Below, piece after piece: positions 1 through 7,303 of a DNA stretch of 64,000 nt. Origin of the DNA: Chryseobacterium sp. R2A-55 (lineage in GTDB: Bacteria; Bacteroidota; Bacteroidia; Flavobacteriales; Weeksellaceae); the NCBI RefSeq assembly GCF_021401085.1, contig NZ_JACBFP010000002.1, positions 62,001 through 126,000 of the forward strand, given 5' to 3'. The notes under the pieces are model-generated. The model was not told where the DNA came from. It saw nothing but the letters and a program-made list of their open reading frames with translations, and made no database searches. The position numbers and the translations under genes were made by a program. Numbering within the stretch: position 1 is the stretch's first letter; each line of letters opens with the position of its first letter.

Positions 1-2
1 AA

Positions 3-209
3 CTGTTTCCAAGCTCTGAAATAAAGATCCAACTGCCTGAACACCAACAAACCATACTAAATTGCCTCCATAGGGAAAAACCATTATCACTGGATGAACT
101 GGCTGAAAATTTAGAAATCCCCACTTTCAAGATCCTTCCCGATCTACTCCAACTTGAACTTTTGGGACTGGTCAAAGCACTTTCGGGGAGACAATATCTC
201 GCCATGTGA
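3..209 (+). CDS. dprA: DNA-processing protein DprA, C-terminal end (partial)
   Basis: The reading frame is open from the left edge and stops at TGA 207-209, leaving 68 codons. The translated tail contains a short winged-helix-like segment (LDELAENL, then LLQLELLGLVKALSGRQY) that resembles the C-terminal DprA domain, which assists RecA loading on single-stranded DNA during natural transformation. The Rossmann core lies outside the window, so the assignment rests on the tail alone. About 130 bases of AT-rich DNA separate it from the gdhA promoter. Confidence 0.7.
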   Translation: MFPSSEIKIQLPEHQQTILNCLHREKPLSLDELAENLEIPTFKILPDLLQLELLGLVKALSGRQYLAM

Positions 210-341
210 TTTTAAACAATTTTTAATAATTCATTGATATTTGGTTAATCTTTAAAATTCCACATTTTTAATTGCGTTATTATCACATTAATAAACATAA
301 TTATTAAAATTGTTGATATTTATTCAAATTGAAAAAAAATC

Positions 342-371
342 TTGTACAATTCATAAAAAAATCTAAATTTG
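342..371 (+). promoter_or_regulatory. Bacteroidota-type promoter of gdhA
   Basis: TTG at 342-344 and TAAATTTG at 364-371 are separated by exactly 19 bases, which matches the flavobacterial -33/-7 consensus (TTG-N19-TAnnTTTG). Transcription would begin near 376, giving a leader of about 18 bases before the gdhA ATG. The best-formed promoter in the window. Confidence 0.75.
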
Positions 372-393
372 TTATTAATAATTCTCACCTTCT

Positions 394-1752
394 ATGGAAC
401 AGTACAATATAGAGCAAAAAATTCAAGAATTTATCGCCAAAATTGAGGCAAAAAACCCAAATGAACCCGAATTTATTCAAGCCGTAAAAGAAGTTGCCAT
501 AACGGTAATTCCATTTATAGCAACGCGAAAGGAATACAACGGGATGAAACTTTTGGAAAGAATGTCTGAACCTGAAAGAACCATCATTTTCAGAGTTCCG
601 TGGGTGGATGACCGTGGTGAAATCCAGGTCAACCGCGGGTTCAGGATTCAAATGAACTCGGCGATTGGTCCATACAAAGGGGGAATTCGGTTCCACCCTA
701 CCGTGAATCTTTCCGTTTTGAAATTTCTGGCATTTGAGCAGACTTTTAAAAATTCCTTGACTACGCTTCCAATGGGAGGCGGAAAAGGAGGTTCCGATTT
801 TGATCCGCAAGGAAAATCTGATATGGAGATCATGAGGTTCTGCCAAGCTTTTATGACTGAGCTTTGCAAACATATTGGTCCAGAAACCGACGTTCCGGCA
901 GGCGATATTGGGGTAGGTGCGCGAGAAATCGGATATTTATTCGGTCAGTATAAAAAAATCAGAAATGAATTCACCGGTGTACTTACCGGAAAAGGATTAG
1001 CCTATGGTGGTTCATTGATCCGTCCGGAAGCAACCGGTTACGGTGTGGTTTATTTCGCTGAACAAATGCTGAAAACGATTGGACATGATTTCGTGGGTAA
1101 AACAGTATGTGTTTCTGGTTTCGGAAACGTAGCTTGGGGAGTGGTGAAAAAAGCCACTGAACTTGGCGCAAAGGTGGTAACAATCTCCGGACCAGATGGT
1201 TACATTTATGATAAAGACGGAATCAAAGGCGAGAAAATCGACTATCTATTACAACTGAGAGCAAGCGGGAACAACCGTGCAGAAGATTATAAAACCAGAT
1301 TCCCAGAAGCAGAATTCCATGCCGGAAAACGTCCATGGGAAGTAAAATGTGATGTGGCAATTCCTGCTGCAACTCAAAACGAACTGGATCTAAACGATGC
1401 TAAAAACCTGGTTGCAAATGGAATCATTTGTTTGACAGAAGCCGCAAACATGCCGTGTAACCTGGATGCGATCAATTATTTCCTTGATCATAAAGTACTC
1501 TTTTCTCCAGGAAAAGCTTCTAATGCAGGAGGTGTTGCAACATCAGGTCTGGAAATGACCCAGAATTCAATTCGTTTGAACTGGAGTTCTGAAGAAGTTG
1601 ACGCACGGTTGAAAGAAATCATGATCGGAATCCACAAAGCTTGTAAAGACTACGGAACCGAAGAAGATGGTTACGTGAATTATGTAAAAGGCGCAAACAT
1701 TGCCGGTTTCGTGAAAGTTGCCGAAGCCATGTTGGCTCAAGGAGTGGTATAA
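394..1752 (+). CDS. gdhA: NADP-specific glutamate dehydrogenase
   Basis: The 452-residue product has the normal length of hexameric bacterial GdhA, which aminates 2-oxoglutarate to glutamate in the cytoplasm and so assimilates ammonium. The substrate-binding segment KGGIRFHP is followed by PMGGGKGG, whose lysine (about residue 131) is the expected catalytic lysine. A Rossmann fold is marked by GFGNVA near residue 242. Cofactor preference for NADP is inferred from overall similarity to anabolic enzymes, not from a decisive residue. The start follows a well-formed promoter by about 20 bases. The gene stands alone and is followed by two hairpins. Confidence 0.95.
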   Translation: MEQYNIEQKIQEFIAKIEAKNPNEPEFIQAVKEVAITVIPFIATRKEYNGMKLLERMSEPERTIIFRVPWVDDRGEIQVNRGFRIQMNSAIGPYKGGIRFHPTVNLSVLKFLAFEQTFKNSLTTLPMGGGKGGSDFDPQGKSDMEIMRFCQAFMTELCKHIGPETDVPAGDIGVGAREIGYLFGQYKKIRNEFTGVLTGKGLAYGGSLIRPEATGYGVVYFAEQMLKTIGHDFVGKTVCVSGFGNVAWGVVKKATELGAKVVTISGPDGYIYDKDGIKGEKIDYLLQLRASGNNRAEDYKTRFPEAEFHAGKRPWEVKCDVAIPAATQNELDLNDAKNLVANGIICLTEAANMPCNLDAINYFLDHKVLFSPGKASNAGGVATSGLEMTQNSIRLNWSSEEVDARLKEIMIGIHKACKDYGTEEDGYVNYVKGANIAGFVKVAEAMLAQGVV

Positions 1753-1755
1753 AAT

Positions 1756-1781
1756 AAAGTCGGATTATCTTCCGACTTTTT
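1756..1781 (+). terminator. Hairpin terminator after gdhA
   Basis: AAAGTCGGA (1756-1764) pairs with TCCGACTTT (1771-1779) around a 6-base loop and runs into a short T tract. It begins four bases after the gdhA stop codon. Confidence 0.7.
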
Positions 1782-1830
1782 GGTTATATTCCTGTCCCGG
1801 GAAAATGGGAAAAGTAAAATGAAAGATGAA

Positions 1831-1862
1831 AAGCACTGGCAAACAGTGCTTTTTATTTTTTT
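1831..1862. terminator. Second hairpin with long T tract
   Basis: AAGCACTG (1831-1838) and CAGTGCTT (1844-1851) form a perfect stem with a 5-base loop, followed by a T-rich tract. Genes converge here, so it may end transcripts from gdhA and, through the A-rich 5' flank, from the minus-strand YkgJ-type gene. Confidence 0.6.
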
Positions 1863-1992
1863 TTAGCACCGCAAAAGCGAAGAAGAATTGCAGTGTTTCA
1901 GGAGATTGTGTACTATCATTTGAATCTTAAATGAAATTAACAAAATAAACTTGACCTCCGGGAAATTGCTCTTAAGATCAAGGGGATTCCTA

Positions 1993-2484
1993 TTACATTT
2001 GGTCTAAATTCTTCTGAAGTTCTTGTACAAATTCAAAAGCAGCCGGACAAATCACCGTATTTTTCAAAGTGAGATGGTTGATCTGATAGATTTTTTTCCG
2101 GTCGGTATGCGGAAATTCTCGACACGCTTTTGGGCGGACTTCATAAATAGAGCAAGTATGATCTTCATGGAGAAAATGGCAAGGAAGATTTTTTAAGACT
2201 TTGTCCCGGTCTTCGTCCACCTTTAGGAATTTATCTTCAAAATCCGAAGGTTTCATCCTCAGATGTTTGGAAATCCTTTCGATGTCTTTTTCTGTGAAAA
2301 GTGGTCCGGTTGTTTTGCAGCAATTGGCGCACTTCAGGCAATCTATTCTCTCAAAAACAGCTTCATGCGTTTCCTGAACGAGGTAATCGAGATTTTTCGG
2401 TGGTTTTTTCTTCAGGTTTTCGAGGAATTTTTTATGTTCCTTTTGTTTCAGAAGCGCCTGATTTTGATAAAATTCCAGATCCAT
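1993..2484 (-). CDS. YkgJ family cysteine-cluster protein
   Basis: The 163-residue product carries the cysteine pattern of the YkgJ/Fe-S-oxidoreductase-like family (zinc- or iron-chelating CxxCxxCC proteins): C49, C52, C55 and C56 in CLKCANCC, then C102, C111 and C121, the last two in the CSIYEVRPKAC motif. The N-terminal 45 residues are Lys/Glu-rich and probably helical. The biochemical role of the family is not settled; metal or Fe-S cluster binding is likely. It is transcribed alone and converges on gdhA. Confidence 0.8.
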   Translation of the reverse strand: MDLEFYQNQALLKQKEHKKFLENLKKKPPKNLDYLVQETHEAVFERIDCLKCANCCKTTGPLFTEKDIERISKHLRMKPSDFEDKFLKVDEDRDKVLKNLPCHFLHEDHTCSIYEVRPKACREFPHTDRKKIYQINHLTLKNTVICPAAFEFVQELQKNLDQM

Positions 2485-2532
2485 TCTGCAAATTTAAAAG
2501 ATATTTGGATGATTATGACGAAATGTGGAAAA

Positions 2533-2643
2533 ATGACAGACTTGCGGCCGCGATAGTAGCGGTTACCCCGGAGTGAGGCGGCGGAGCGGAGTGGAGCCGC
2601 CGAATGAGGAGTATGAGCGGATAGCGCGAATTGTCCGCCCAAA
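2533..2643. repeat. GC-rich intergenic island with hairpins (candidate dispersed repeat)
   Basis: This stretch is strikingly GC-rich against its AT-rich surroundings and contains no credible gene. GGCGGC (2577-2582) faces GCCGCC (2596-2601), and GCGGA (2617-2621) faces TCCGC (2634-2638), so two adjacent stem-loops are possible. Such GC islands between genes look like dispersed repetitive elements in related genomes, but no second full copy lies in this window, so the repeat status is inference. Confidence 0.4.
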
Positions 2644-2677
2644 ATCATTGCTGAATCCCCATTGGTTTAAAATTCTG

Positions 2678-2685
2678 TAATTTTG
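2678..2685 (+). promoter_or_regulatory. -7 element of the truncated haemoglobin gene
   Basis: TAATTTTG fits TAnnTTTG and ends only four bases before the ATG at 2690, so transcription would start at or next to the start codon. No TTG lies at the ideal -33 distance. Confidence 0.45.
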
Positions 2686-2689
2686 AAAT

Positions 2690-3070
2690 ATGAAAAAACT
2701 GGAGACAAGGGAAGATATTGAACTTTTGGTCAACCGTTTCTATACGAAGGTGCAAAAGGATGAAACCATCGGATTTTTCTTTAATGAAGTGGCGAAGACG
2801 GATTGGAGCCATCATTTACCGAAAATGTATGCGTTTTGGGAGACTCTGCTTTTTGGACAGATTTCTTATAAGGGAAATCCGATGGCGGTGCATTTCCCGA
2901 TAAACGCTCAAGTTCCTTTGGAAAAACATCATTTTGCGCACTGGGTTAAACTTTGGACGGAAGTGGTGGAAGAAATCTTTGAGGGTGAAATGGCGGAAAT
3001 GGCCATCTACAAAGCCAGCAATATTGCCACTTTGATGGGACACAAAATGGAAATCGCAAGGAGGATCTGA
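2690..3070 (+). CDS. Group III truncated haemoglobin
   Basis: At 126 residues this has the length and pattern of group III 2-on-2 globins. The HFAHW segment (residues 81-85) carries the probable proximal haem histidine, H81, and FW (residues 49-50) lies in the region that forms the distal pocket. The family binds O2 or NO; roles in NO detoxification or microaerobic respiration have been proposed, and nothing here decides between them. It stands alone between the GC-rich island and the convergent antiporter gene. The ATG follows a -7 promoter motif at four bases, so the mRNA may be leaderless. Confidence 0.88.
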   Translation: MKKLETREDIELLVNRFYTKVQKDETIGFFFNEVAKTDWSHHLPKMYAFWETLLFGQISYKGNPMAVHFPINAQVPLEKHHFAHWVKLWTEVVEEIFEGEMAEMAIYKASNIATLMGHKMEIARRI

Positions 3071-3092
3071 GATATTGGTGAGAAAAATGTAC

Positions 3093-4169
3093 TTAAGGCA
3101 CAATCACTGTGAAAATATATGCCGCCAAATTCACCAGCAAAACAGTTCCGTAAAGGTGATTCGTCTTTCCACGACTGAGCGACAACATCACGATGAATAC
3201 CGAAAGTGCAAGTAAAATAATGGATTTCATATCCAGTCCCAAAACAAAAGGAATATCGTAAACTACACAAACGACTGAAACGGCGGGAATCGTTAACCCC
3301 ACACTGGCCAGAGCAGAACCCAGTCCGAGATTGATTGAAGTTTGAATCTGATTGTTTCTTGCAGCCCGAATTGCCGCCAAACCTTCCGGTAAAAGGACAA
3401 CTGATGCAATGATTACTCCTACCAAAGCTCTTGGTGCACCCATATTTTCCACGAAGTCCTCAATGACTGGCGAAAGTCCTTTTGCCATGAAAATCACCAC
3501 AGCAAGACAAATAATAAGCAGAATGAGACTGACAAATGTCCTTAGGCTAGTGGGAGGATCGGCTTCATGCGTAGTGTGATCCGCTTCTTCCACCACGAAA
3601 TAATTCCGGTGACGAACCGTTTGAAACATCAGGAAACTGCCATAAATCGTGAGACAAGCTAACGAAACGAATACCAACTGTGCATTAGAATAAAACGGTC
3701 CGCGAATGCTTTGAGTATAATTCGGTAAGATCAGGGTAAGAACCAAAATGGCTACAAGACTCACCAAATAAGTGGTAGCCGAACTTGTGATAAAGAACTG
3801 CTCCTTGTATTTTCTACTCCCGAGCCAAATACAGATCCCGAGAATTCCATTGAGAATCAGCATGACGGCCGCAAAAACGGTATCACGAGCATAAGTCATC
3901 GCGCCTTCACTTCCTGAAAGCATAAACGAGATGATTAATCCTACTTCTAAAATAGTAATACAGATGGCTAAAATAATAGTTCCGAATGGCTCACCAACTT
4001 TGTGTGCCACCACTTCCGCATGGTGAACCGCAGCAAACACAGTCCCAAAAAGCAGTATCACTCCTATAATATTTCCACCAACACCACCGTTCAGAAATCC
4101 GCCAAGATAAAAAATTGCCGAAATTACGGGAAGAATAATGGTCCAGTGCAGTAGTTTTTTGAATTTCAT
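3093..4169 (-). CDS. Calcium/proton antiporter of the ChaA (CaCA) family
   Basis: The 358-residue protein is an integral membrane protein with about ten to eleven hydrophobic segments. The conserved CaCA alpha-repeat is visible as PEGLAAIRAARNN followed by a Gly/Ser/Ala-rich stretch, with the related GEPFGTIILAI segment in the N-terminal half. This layout matches ChaA/YfkE-type Ca2+(Na+,K+)/H+ exchangers that expel cations across the inner membrane. A CAAAAATA motif at 4178-4185 (minus-strand TAnnTTTG) lies a few bases upstream of the start. Confidence 0.88.
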   Translation of the reverse strand: MKFKKLLHWTIILPVISAIFYLGGFLNGGVGGNIIGVILLFGTVFAAVHHAEVVAHKVGEPFGTIILAICITILEVGLIISFMLSGSEGAMTYARDTVFAAVMLILNGILGICIWLGSRKYKEQFFITSSATTYLVSLVAILVLTLILPNYTQSIRGPFYSNAQLVFVSLACLTIYGSFLMFQTVRHRNYFVVEEADHTTHEADPPTSLRTFVSLILLIICLAVVIFMAKGLSPVIEDFVENMGAPRALVGVIIASVVLLPEGLAAIRAARNNQIQTSINLGLGSALASVGLTIPAVSVVCVVYDIPFVLGLDMKSIILLALSVFIVMLSLSRGKTNHLYGTVLLVNLAAYIFTVIVP

Positions 4170-4223
4170 CTTTTGTACAAAAATATATAAAATCTATTAA
4201 TAATTTAGAATTAATCGATTTTC

Positions 4224-4574
4224 TTAATAAATATTTAACAGTTTTTTCCAAAGAAAATAGTCTTGAAAATCGGTCACCATGTGGAAGAAAAGACCGACGG
4301 CAATAATTCTGTACTTTCCATGGAGAAAGACGCAACCTAGAAAATATAGTGCAATCATCGGATAAGAGTGCATTGGATGAAAACCAATACTATTGCGATC
4401 TGGATCGAAAATAGGATTTGCAAAAAGATGATCTAAATCCACCAGCATCGTAGCAAGCATGATGAAGTAAGCTTTTCGCCAATCTGGCTTGAAGAAAACT
4501 TTCGCAATGAAAACCGGAAAGACCAAATGCAGAAAATAATGAACCGATTCCCGCAGCATAACAAGATTTTCCAT
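4224..4574 (-). CDS. DUF6122-like small membrane protein
   Basis: The 116-residue product has about four hydrophobic helices and conserved polar residues (VDLDHLFANP, FHPMHSYP, HMVTDFQDY) in a pattern resembling small YdjM-like membrane proteins and DUF6122. Its His and Asp residues could bind a metal; no function is known. Its start codon overlaps the stop codon of the upstream alkD-like gene by one base, so the two are very probably co-transcribed and translationally coupled. Confidence 0.65.
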   Translation of the reverse strand: MENLVMLRESVHYFLHLVFPVFIAKVFFKPDWRKAYFIMLATMLVDLDHLFANPIFDPDRNSIGFHPMHSYPMIALYFLGCVFLHGKYRIIAVGLFFHMVTDFQDYFLWKKLLNIY

Positions 4575-5290
4575 TAAAATTTACCTTTTAAAAATTTTTG
4601 TCTCAAATCTTCGTCCAGTTTTTCGATAGCGTATCGAAGCGAGGTTCTGGGCATTTTGTGATAATTATCTTTTAGGAACGCCAAAAGTTCGTCTTCATTT
4701 TTTTGTCCCATTACGCGCAGAAGCCAACCGTTTGCCTTGTGCATCAAATCGTGTTCGTGAGATAAATTTTTTAAGACCAGTTCTTTCACCAGCTCAAATT
4801 TTCCTTTCTTGACATGAAACATGGTGGACACTACTGCCATTCTCTTTGACCACAAACGATCTTCATTTGCGAGCGCTCTGAGCAATTCATCCTCTTGATT
4901 TTCTAAACAATGCCTGCCCAAAATCTTGTAGCAGGAATTATCTACCAAATCCCAATTGTTGATATGTTTCCTATTCTTTAAATAAAATTTTACGATCTCT
5001 AATTTCTCGTCGGGATCTTTTGATTTTTCATACTTTGAAACGAGCATCAATAGTGCACTATGACGATATTCGTGGATTCTTGAAGAGAGGAGTTCCCGCA
5101 ATTCCTCCAGCGAAATTTTTTGGAAATATGCTTTCACCACTTTCCTTTGATCAGGAACGGTTACTCCGATGAATTTGTCGCCTTCCGCATATTCGCCTTT
5201 TCCCGCTTTGAAAAATCTAGGATAAAAATCTTTCTTTTCCGGCAATGCCAGTTCTTTTAATGCATTTTGAATTTCTTCTACTAAAATCAT
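4574..5290 (-). CDS. DNA alkylation repair protein, AlkD-like
   Basis: The 238-residue product is all-helical and follows the HEAT-like repeat plan of AlkD/AlkC glycosylases, which excise alkylated bases without base flipping. Recognisable blocks are GVTVPDQRKVVK near residue 42, INNWDLVDNSCY near 112, LWSKRMAVVST near 145 and the C-terminal MPRTSLRYAIEKL. These match AlkD-type proteins of Bacteroidota in order and spacing. It overlaps the downstream DUF6122-like gene by one base. A minus-strand -7 motif (CAAAAGTA on plus, 5309-5316) lies upstream. Confidence 0.85.
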   Translation of the reverse strand: MILVEEIQNALKELALPEKKDFYPRFFKAGKGEYAEGDKFIGVTVPDQRKVVKAYFQKISLEELRELLSSRIHEYRHSALLMLVSKYEKSKDPDEKLEIVKFYLKNRKHINNWDLVDNSCYKILGRHCLENQEDELLRALANEDRLWSKRMAVVSTMFHVKKGKFELVKELVLKNLSHEHDLMHKANGWLLRVMGQKNEDELLAFLKDNYHKMPRTSLRYAIEKLDEDLRQKFLKGKF

Positions 5291-5396
5291 GGAACCAAAG
5301 ATTTAAAGCAAAAGTAAACATTCTGGGCAAAATCAGCTTCTTCGCAAAACTTGAATTATAAATAAAATTTTCACGATAGAAAACCGTTATTAGAAT

Positions 5397-6050
5397 ATGT
5401 ATAAGATTTTAGTAATTTTGACGAGCCTTATTTTAGTTTGCTGTAACGGACAGGAAACTGAAAAGCCTATCAAAAAAAATCAAAAAATGGACAATCAAAA
5501 TTTAGAATACATCACGTTTGGTGGCGGATGTTTTTGGTGTGTAGAAGGTGTTTTTGAAAACCTGAAGGGAGTGGAATCAGTCGTTTCCGGATATTCCGGC
5601 GGACACAAAGCGAATCCTACTTATCAGGAAGTGTGCACCGGCGAAACCGGACATGCCGAAGTGGTTCAGGTGGGTTATGACCCTGCTGTTATTTCTTATG
5701 AACAAATGATGGACGTGTTTTTCTTTCTGCATGATCCTACACAACTGAACAGACAGGGAGACGATATCGGGACTCAGTACCGGTCAGTGATTTTTTATAA
5801 AGACGATGCGGAAAAATCAAGAGCCGAACAAGCCCTGAAGACCTCTGAAGCAAGTGGAAGATGGCATGGAAAGTATGTTACCCAAATCGTGAAATTTGAA
5901 AAATTCTGGCCTGCCGAAGATTATCATCAAGGGTATTTTGACGCCAATCCCAACCAACCTTATTGCAGCGCCGTGGTGGCTCCGAAAGTGGCCAAGTTCA
6001 AAAAACATTATGGCGAATTGGGAATGTTGAAACCCGAAGCAGTAAAATAA
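5397..6050 (+). CDS. msrA: Peptide-methionine (S)-S-oxide reductase MsrA, lipoprotein form
   Basis: MsrA reduces methionine-S-sulfoxide in damaged proteins. The catalytic motif GCFWC is present with C45 as the nucleophile, followed by the family blocks SGYSGGHKANPTYQEVC and GHAEVVQVGYDP and a C-terminal region with YHQGYF and PYCSAVVAPK. The N-terminus is a lipoprotein signal (hydrophobic stretch ending LVCC), so the enzyme probably sits in an envelope membrane facing the periplasm rather than in the cytoplasm. At 217 residues it is slightly longer than cytoplasmic MsrA because of that leader. A terminator follows directly. Confidence 0.95.
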   Translation: MYKILVILTSLILVCCNGQETEKPIKKNQKMDNQNLEYITFGGGCFWCVEGVFENLKGVESVVSGYSGGHKANPTYQEVCTGETGHAEVVQVGYDPAVISYEQMMDVFFFLHDPTQLNRQGDDIGTQYRSVIFYKDDAEKSRAEQALKTSEASGRWHGKYVTQIVKFEKFWPAEDYHQGYFDANPNQPYCSAVVAPKVAKFKKHYGELGMLKPEAVK

Positions 6051-6052
6051 TT

Positions 6053-6079
6053 AAGTGGAGCATGAGTCTCCACTTTTTT
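6053..6079 (+). terminator. Terminator after msrA
   Basis: AAGTGGAG (6053-6060) and CTCCACTT (6068-6075) form an 8-bp stem with a 7-base loop and continue into a run of T, three bases after the msrA stop. Confidence 0.8.
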
Positions 6080-6173
6080 AATGAAAAGTCTTAATTTTTT
6101 TCATTTGATTACTTGTTGCCCCGAAATTCTATTTTGAAGAACCTTCCGTTACGGAGCTGTTTCTGAAAAGCCC

Positions 6174-6181
6174 TATCTTTG
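6174..6181 (+). promoter_or_regulatory. Candidate -7 element upstream of the unknown gene at 6211
   Basis: TATCTTTG matches TAnnTTTG, placing a transcription start near 6186 and a leader of about 25 bases. A well-spaced -33 TTG is not seen. Confidence 0.45.
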
Positions 6182-6210
6182 CACTTTCAAAATCAGCAAA
6201 CCAGATACTC

Positions 6211-7194
6211 ATGGCATTAGAGCTTTACAACCCGTTCGATGAATTAATTTTTGATGAAAGTTTCTGTTTCCTCACCGGGAAGCTGAGTCTGGAATCAATA
6301 TCGGTTTTCCCGGAATGGTTGCTTGAGCATTTTAGAATTGGCGACGACCCGTTTGAAATGATGGAAAAGGAGAAAATATTCCGCTACCGGGATTTAAAGC
6401 TTCCGTGCACGCCGGAAGTGAAAAGTGCTTTCGACGAATTGGAAGAAAAAATCCAGAAAGCGTACCGGCAGGGATATGAAGGAATGGCGGCTTTGGATGA
6501 AGAATTGATTTTTCAGTGGTCGGCAAAAATCGTTTACGGAATCATGCACCACGAATTTCAGCACCAAAAGAAAAGGATGGCGAAAATAGGCGAAGAATTC
6601 CAGATTTCAAAAGACTTGAAAGAACGATTCGGATTGTTTCATTTGATGATCCAGTCCGTGATAAAACCGGTAAAATTCATCGGAAGAAAACCTTGGTCTT
6701 TAGTGGTTTTTCCCTTAAAATATTCGGCAGACATTTTCAGCTACCGCGATGACATGATCAACTTACTATTCACAATGGGCGTTGATAAGTTCGGGTTCAT
6801 CATCCACATGCAGGATAACGGCGCAATTGCCGAAAAGGAGCAGGAACTTCTGGCAAAAATGAACGGTCATGTTTTACATCCGGTTCAGTACGAAGAACTG
6901 TACGCAAAGTTTCACTATTCAGATTATCTTCTGCAGTACAAACCAAACTACAATATTGAATACACTGATAACGAGGCAATTATCGAGTCACTTCCTATTC
7001 TTGCTGACCAGAACCGACCTCTTTTTGGTTTTTGGGACCAAAAAGTATATGCGCAATTACTGGCCAATTATTGGGAAGTTTACGGGATTCGGCAGGAACA
7101 TATCATCCGGCATCAAAGACCGATGCTCAGTTATCTCCTGGATCCTTATTCCAATGAATTTATTGATCCTGAAAAAATCGATCTACCTTTCTAG
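6211..7194 (+). CDS. Conserved hypothetical protein, 327 residues
   Basis: A long open frame with normal codon use, a plausible promoter and a terminator on each side supports a real gene. I do not recognise the family. The protein is soluble, without signal peptide or membrane segments. It is rich in aromatic residues, has a His cluster MHHEFQHQKK near residue 111, a mixed alpha/beta middle (PWSLVVFPLKY, FGFIIHMQDNG) and ends with a Tyr- and Pro-rich region. The His cluster could bind a metal but is not a canonical HExxH. It is transcribed alone and converges on the S46 peptidase gene. Confidence 0.75.
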   Translation: MALELYNPFDELIFDESFCFLTGKLSLESISVFPEWLLEHFRIGDDPFEMMEKEKIFRYRDLKLPCTPEVKSAFDELEEKIQKAYRQGYEGMAALDEELIFQWSAKIVYGIMHHEFQHQKKRMAKIGEEFQISKDLKERFGLFHLMIQSVIKPVKFIGRKPWSLVVFPLKYSADIFSYRDDMINLLFTMGVDKFGFIIHMQDNGAIAEKEQELLAKMNGHVLHPVQYEELYAKFHYSDYLLQYKPNYNIEYTDNEAIIESLPILADQNRPLFGFWDQKVYAQLLANYWEVYGIRQEHIIRHQRPMLSYLLDPYSNEFIDPEKIDLPF

Positions 7195-7255
7195 AATTTT
7201 TTTTCATTCAATTTTGTTTATCGGTGATTCTAAAACAGGATTCTAAAAACACAAA

Positions 7256-7281
7256 AAAGCCGCAACTCAAATTGCGGCTTT
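7256..7281. terminator. Bidirectional terminator between convergent genes
   Basis: AAAGCCGCAA (7256-7265) pairs perfectly with TTGCGGCTTT (7272-7281) around a 6-base loop, with an A run before it and T residues after it. It can serve both the 6211 gene and the minus-strand peptidase gene. Confidence 0.8.
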
Positions 7282-7303
7282 CGTATGATTTATGATAAGA
7301 TTT

